Shown here: positions 22,641-23,273 of the stretch, one piece after another | Layout: each line of letters starts with the position of its first letter | Numbering within the stretch: the first letter of the stretch is position 1 | DNA from: Euryarchaeota archaeon UBA463 | Lineage (GTDB): Archaea > Thermoplasmatota > Poseidoniia > Poseidoniales > Thalassarchaeaceae | Length of the DNA: 23,273 bases | Assembly: GCA_002501805.1 (NCBI GenBank) | Contig: DAOI01000024.1 | Span: forward strand, 108,320-131,592 | Direction of reading: 5' to 3' | Translations under genes and position numbers: made by a program | Notes under the pieces: generated by a model | What the model saw: only the letters and a program-made list of their open reading frames with translations | Told to the model about the DNA's origin: nothing | The model's database searches: none

Positions 22641-23273
22641 ATGACATCGAAATCAAAAGCACTAGTAATTAATTTACTCTTAATCGCCTGTGTATTATCG
22701 GGATGCATGGGCGGTGAAAACCAAGAGGAAACTCAAGGAAGCTTGGTTATCGCCTTTGAAGTACAAGCAGACTACGAAAATATAGATGAAAACCCGCAAA
22801 TATTGGCCGATTATCTATCTGAAAAAATGAATTATGATGTCACCCTCTATAGTGTTAGTTCAGAGGGAGCAATGATTGAGGCTCTGAGATTCGGCAATGC
22901 AGATATTGCAATCATGGACGGGGGATCAGCATGGGTTGGCTGGCAACAGTATGGCCTAGGAGTCCTCGGAGCCGATCAGAAGTCCGATGGTAGGACATAT
23001 TACGAGGCACATGCGTGGGTGAGGGCAGACAGTGAGATGGCAGACGCCCACTTAGACGACAACAGGTATACCGATCCGTTTTCATTGCTTTCAGGAAAGA
23101 CCTCTTGCCACACTGGCTGGCTGAAATCCGCTGGTATGCTAATGCCAATGGGCTATCTAATTGGTCTTGGATATGCAAATGTGATAGGTGATCCGGATGA
23201 TATTGAGACACTCAGAAACACAGTATACGGTTACTTCAGCGAGGACTCGTCAATCCCAGACTCAGGAACTCCT
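22641..23273 (+). CDS. PhnD/transferrin-superfamily substrate-binding lipoprotein, 3' end off the window
   Basis: The open frame runs from ATG 22641 to the window edge (211 residues seen). A lipoprotein signal peptide ends in the lipobox LSGC (Cys22). A type II periplasmic-binding fold follows. Its motifs match transferrin lobes in order and spacing: ADIAIMDGGSAWVG (Asp93, iron ligand position), TYYEAHAWVRAD (Tyr120, ligand position), SGKTSCHTGWLKSAG (Thr158, Lys162, Ala164, Gly165; the carbonate-binding loop, with Lys for the usual Arg), LMPMGYLIG, and YFSEDSSIPDSG. PhnD phosphonate binders instead carry a Ser/Thr-Ser-Gly loop after DLKGK. The remaining transferrin ligands (Tyr, His) would lie beyond the edge. 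An Fe(III)- or anion-binding receptor, perhaps feeding an ABC importer, is inferred. It is flanked upstream by two operator-like repeats. Confidence 0.85.
   Translation, partial: MTSKSKALVINLLLIACVLSGCMGGENQEETQGSLVIAFEVQADYENIDENPQILADYLSEKMNYDVTLYSVSSEGAMIEALRFGNADIAIMDGGSAWVGWQQYGLGVLGADQKSDGRTYYEAHAWVRADSEMADAHLDDNRYTDPFSLLSGKTSCHTGWLKSAGMLMPMGYLIGLGYANVIGDPDDIETLRNTVYGYFSEDSSIPDSGTP

Noticed and set aside
22912..23211. 99-codon open frame on the minus strand
   Set aside because: It lies opposite the lipoprotein gene, whose motifs are clear. It has no recognisable features.
22641..23273. Plain phosphonate (PhnD) binding protein
   Set aside because: The fold family fits, but the anion loop reads SCHTGWLKSAG, not the PhnD Ser/Thr-Ser-Gly loop, and DGG and YY fit transferrin ligands better. 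Kept as the main alternative.
1..23273. CRISPR array, insertion sequence, prophage or defence island
   Set aside because: There are no regularly spaced direct repeats, transposase, integrase or defence genes. The content is ordinary core metabolism and envelope genes.

Overview
The window looks like chromosome of a marine planktonic euryarchaeon, most likely Marine Group II (Candidatus Poseidoniales, Thermoplasmatota). This is inferred from gene content. There is an archaeal Gar1, a fused gamma-alpha 2-oxoacid:ferredoxin oxidoreductase, an archaeal-type tRNA-Gln with a TATA element 27 nt upstream, very large calcium-repeat surface proteins, and short adenosylhomocysteinase. Base composition is even, genes are densely packed on both strands, and no stretch over 300 bases lacks a gene. 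I saw no CRISPR array, insertion sequence, integrase or rRNA.

Layout. 1-2591 (minus): an edge-truncated two-TM DUF3592-like membrane protein, preceded in its operon by a Nudix/metallo-beta-lactamase/winged-helix fusion. 2660-3700 (plus): an aldo/keto reductase and a 59-residue single-TM protein. 3702-3777 (minus): tRNA-Gln(CUG). 3820-6641 (minus): korB and korA, a two-subunit 2-oxoacid:ferredoxin oxidoreductase. 6789-11265 (plus): a membrane-anchored TPR-cyclophilin, aconitase, and an unrecognised protein with a winged-helix-like end. 11352-19064 (plus): a 2143-residue surface protein and adenosylhomocysteinase. 19072-22529 (minus): a three-gene operon of a 671-residue anchored surface protein, Gar1 with an RGG tail, and a TPR/two-TM protein. 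22641 to the end (plus): a truncated substrate-binding lipoprotein.

How the genes work together. Aconitase and KorAB are TCA-cycle steps (citrate to isocitrate; 2-oxoglutarate to succinyl-CoA with reduced ferredoxin) and sit head-to-head with the cyclophilin between them. AhcY clears S-adenosylhomocysteine. Several other genes serve the cell envelope: two anchored surface proteins, an outward-facing cyclophilin and a lipoprotein.

The most interesting locus is at the right edge. The lipoprotein has the periplasmic-binding-protein fold of the PhnD/transferrin superfamily, but its motifs follow eukaryotic transferrin rather than phosphonate-binding PhnD: DGG (Asp ligand), YY (Tyr ligand), SCHTGWLKSAG (carbonate-binding loop) and YFS.DSS.P. 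Its 111-bp promoter region carries two 16-bp inverted repeats of the form TTTAGG-N4-MCTAAA, the half-site pattern of iron-dependent DtxR/IdeR repressors, on either side of a TATA-like element. Together these suggest an iron-repressed, transferrin-like Fe(III) capture lipoprotein in an archaeon. The second half of the site lies outside the window, so this stays a hypothesis.
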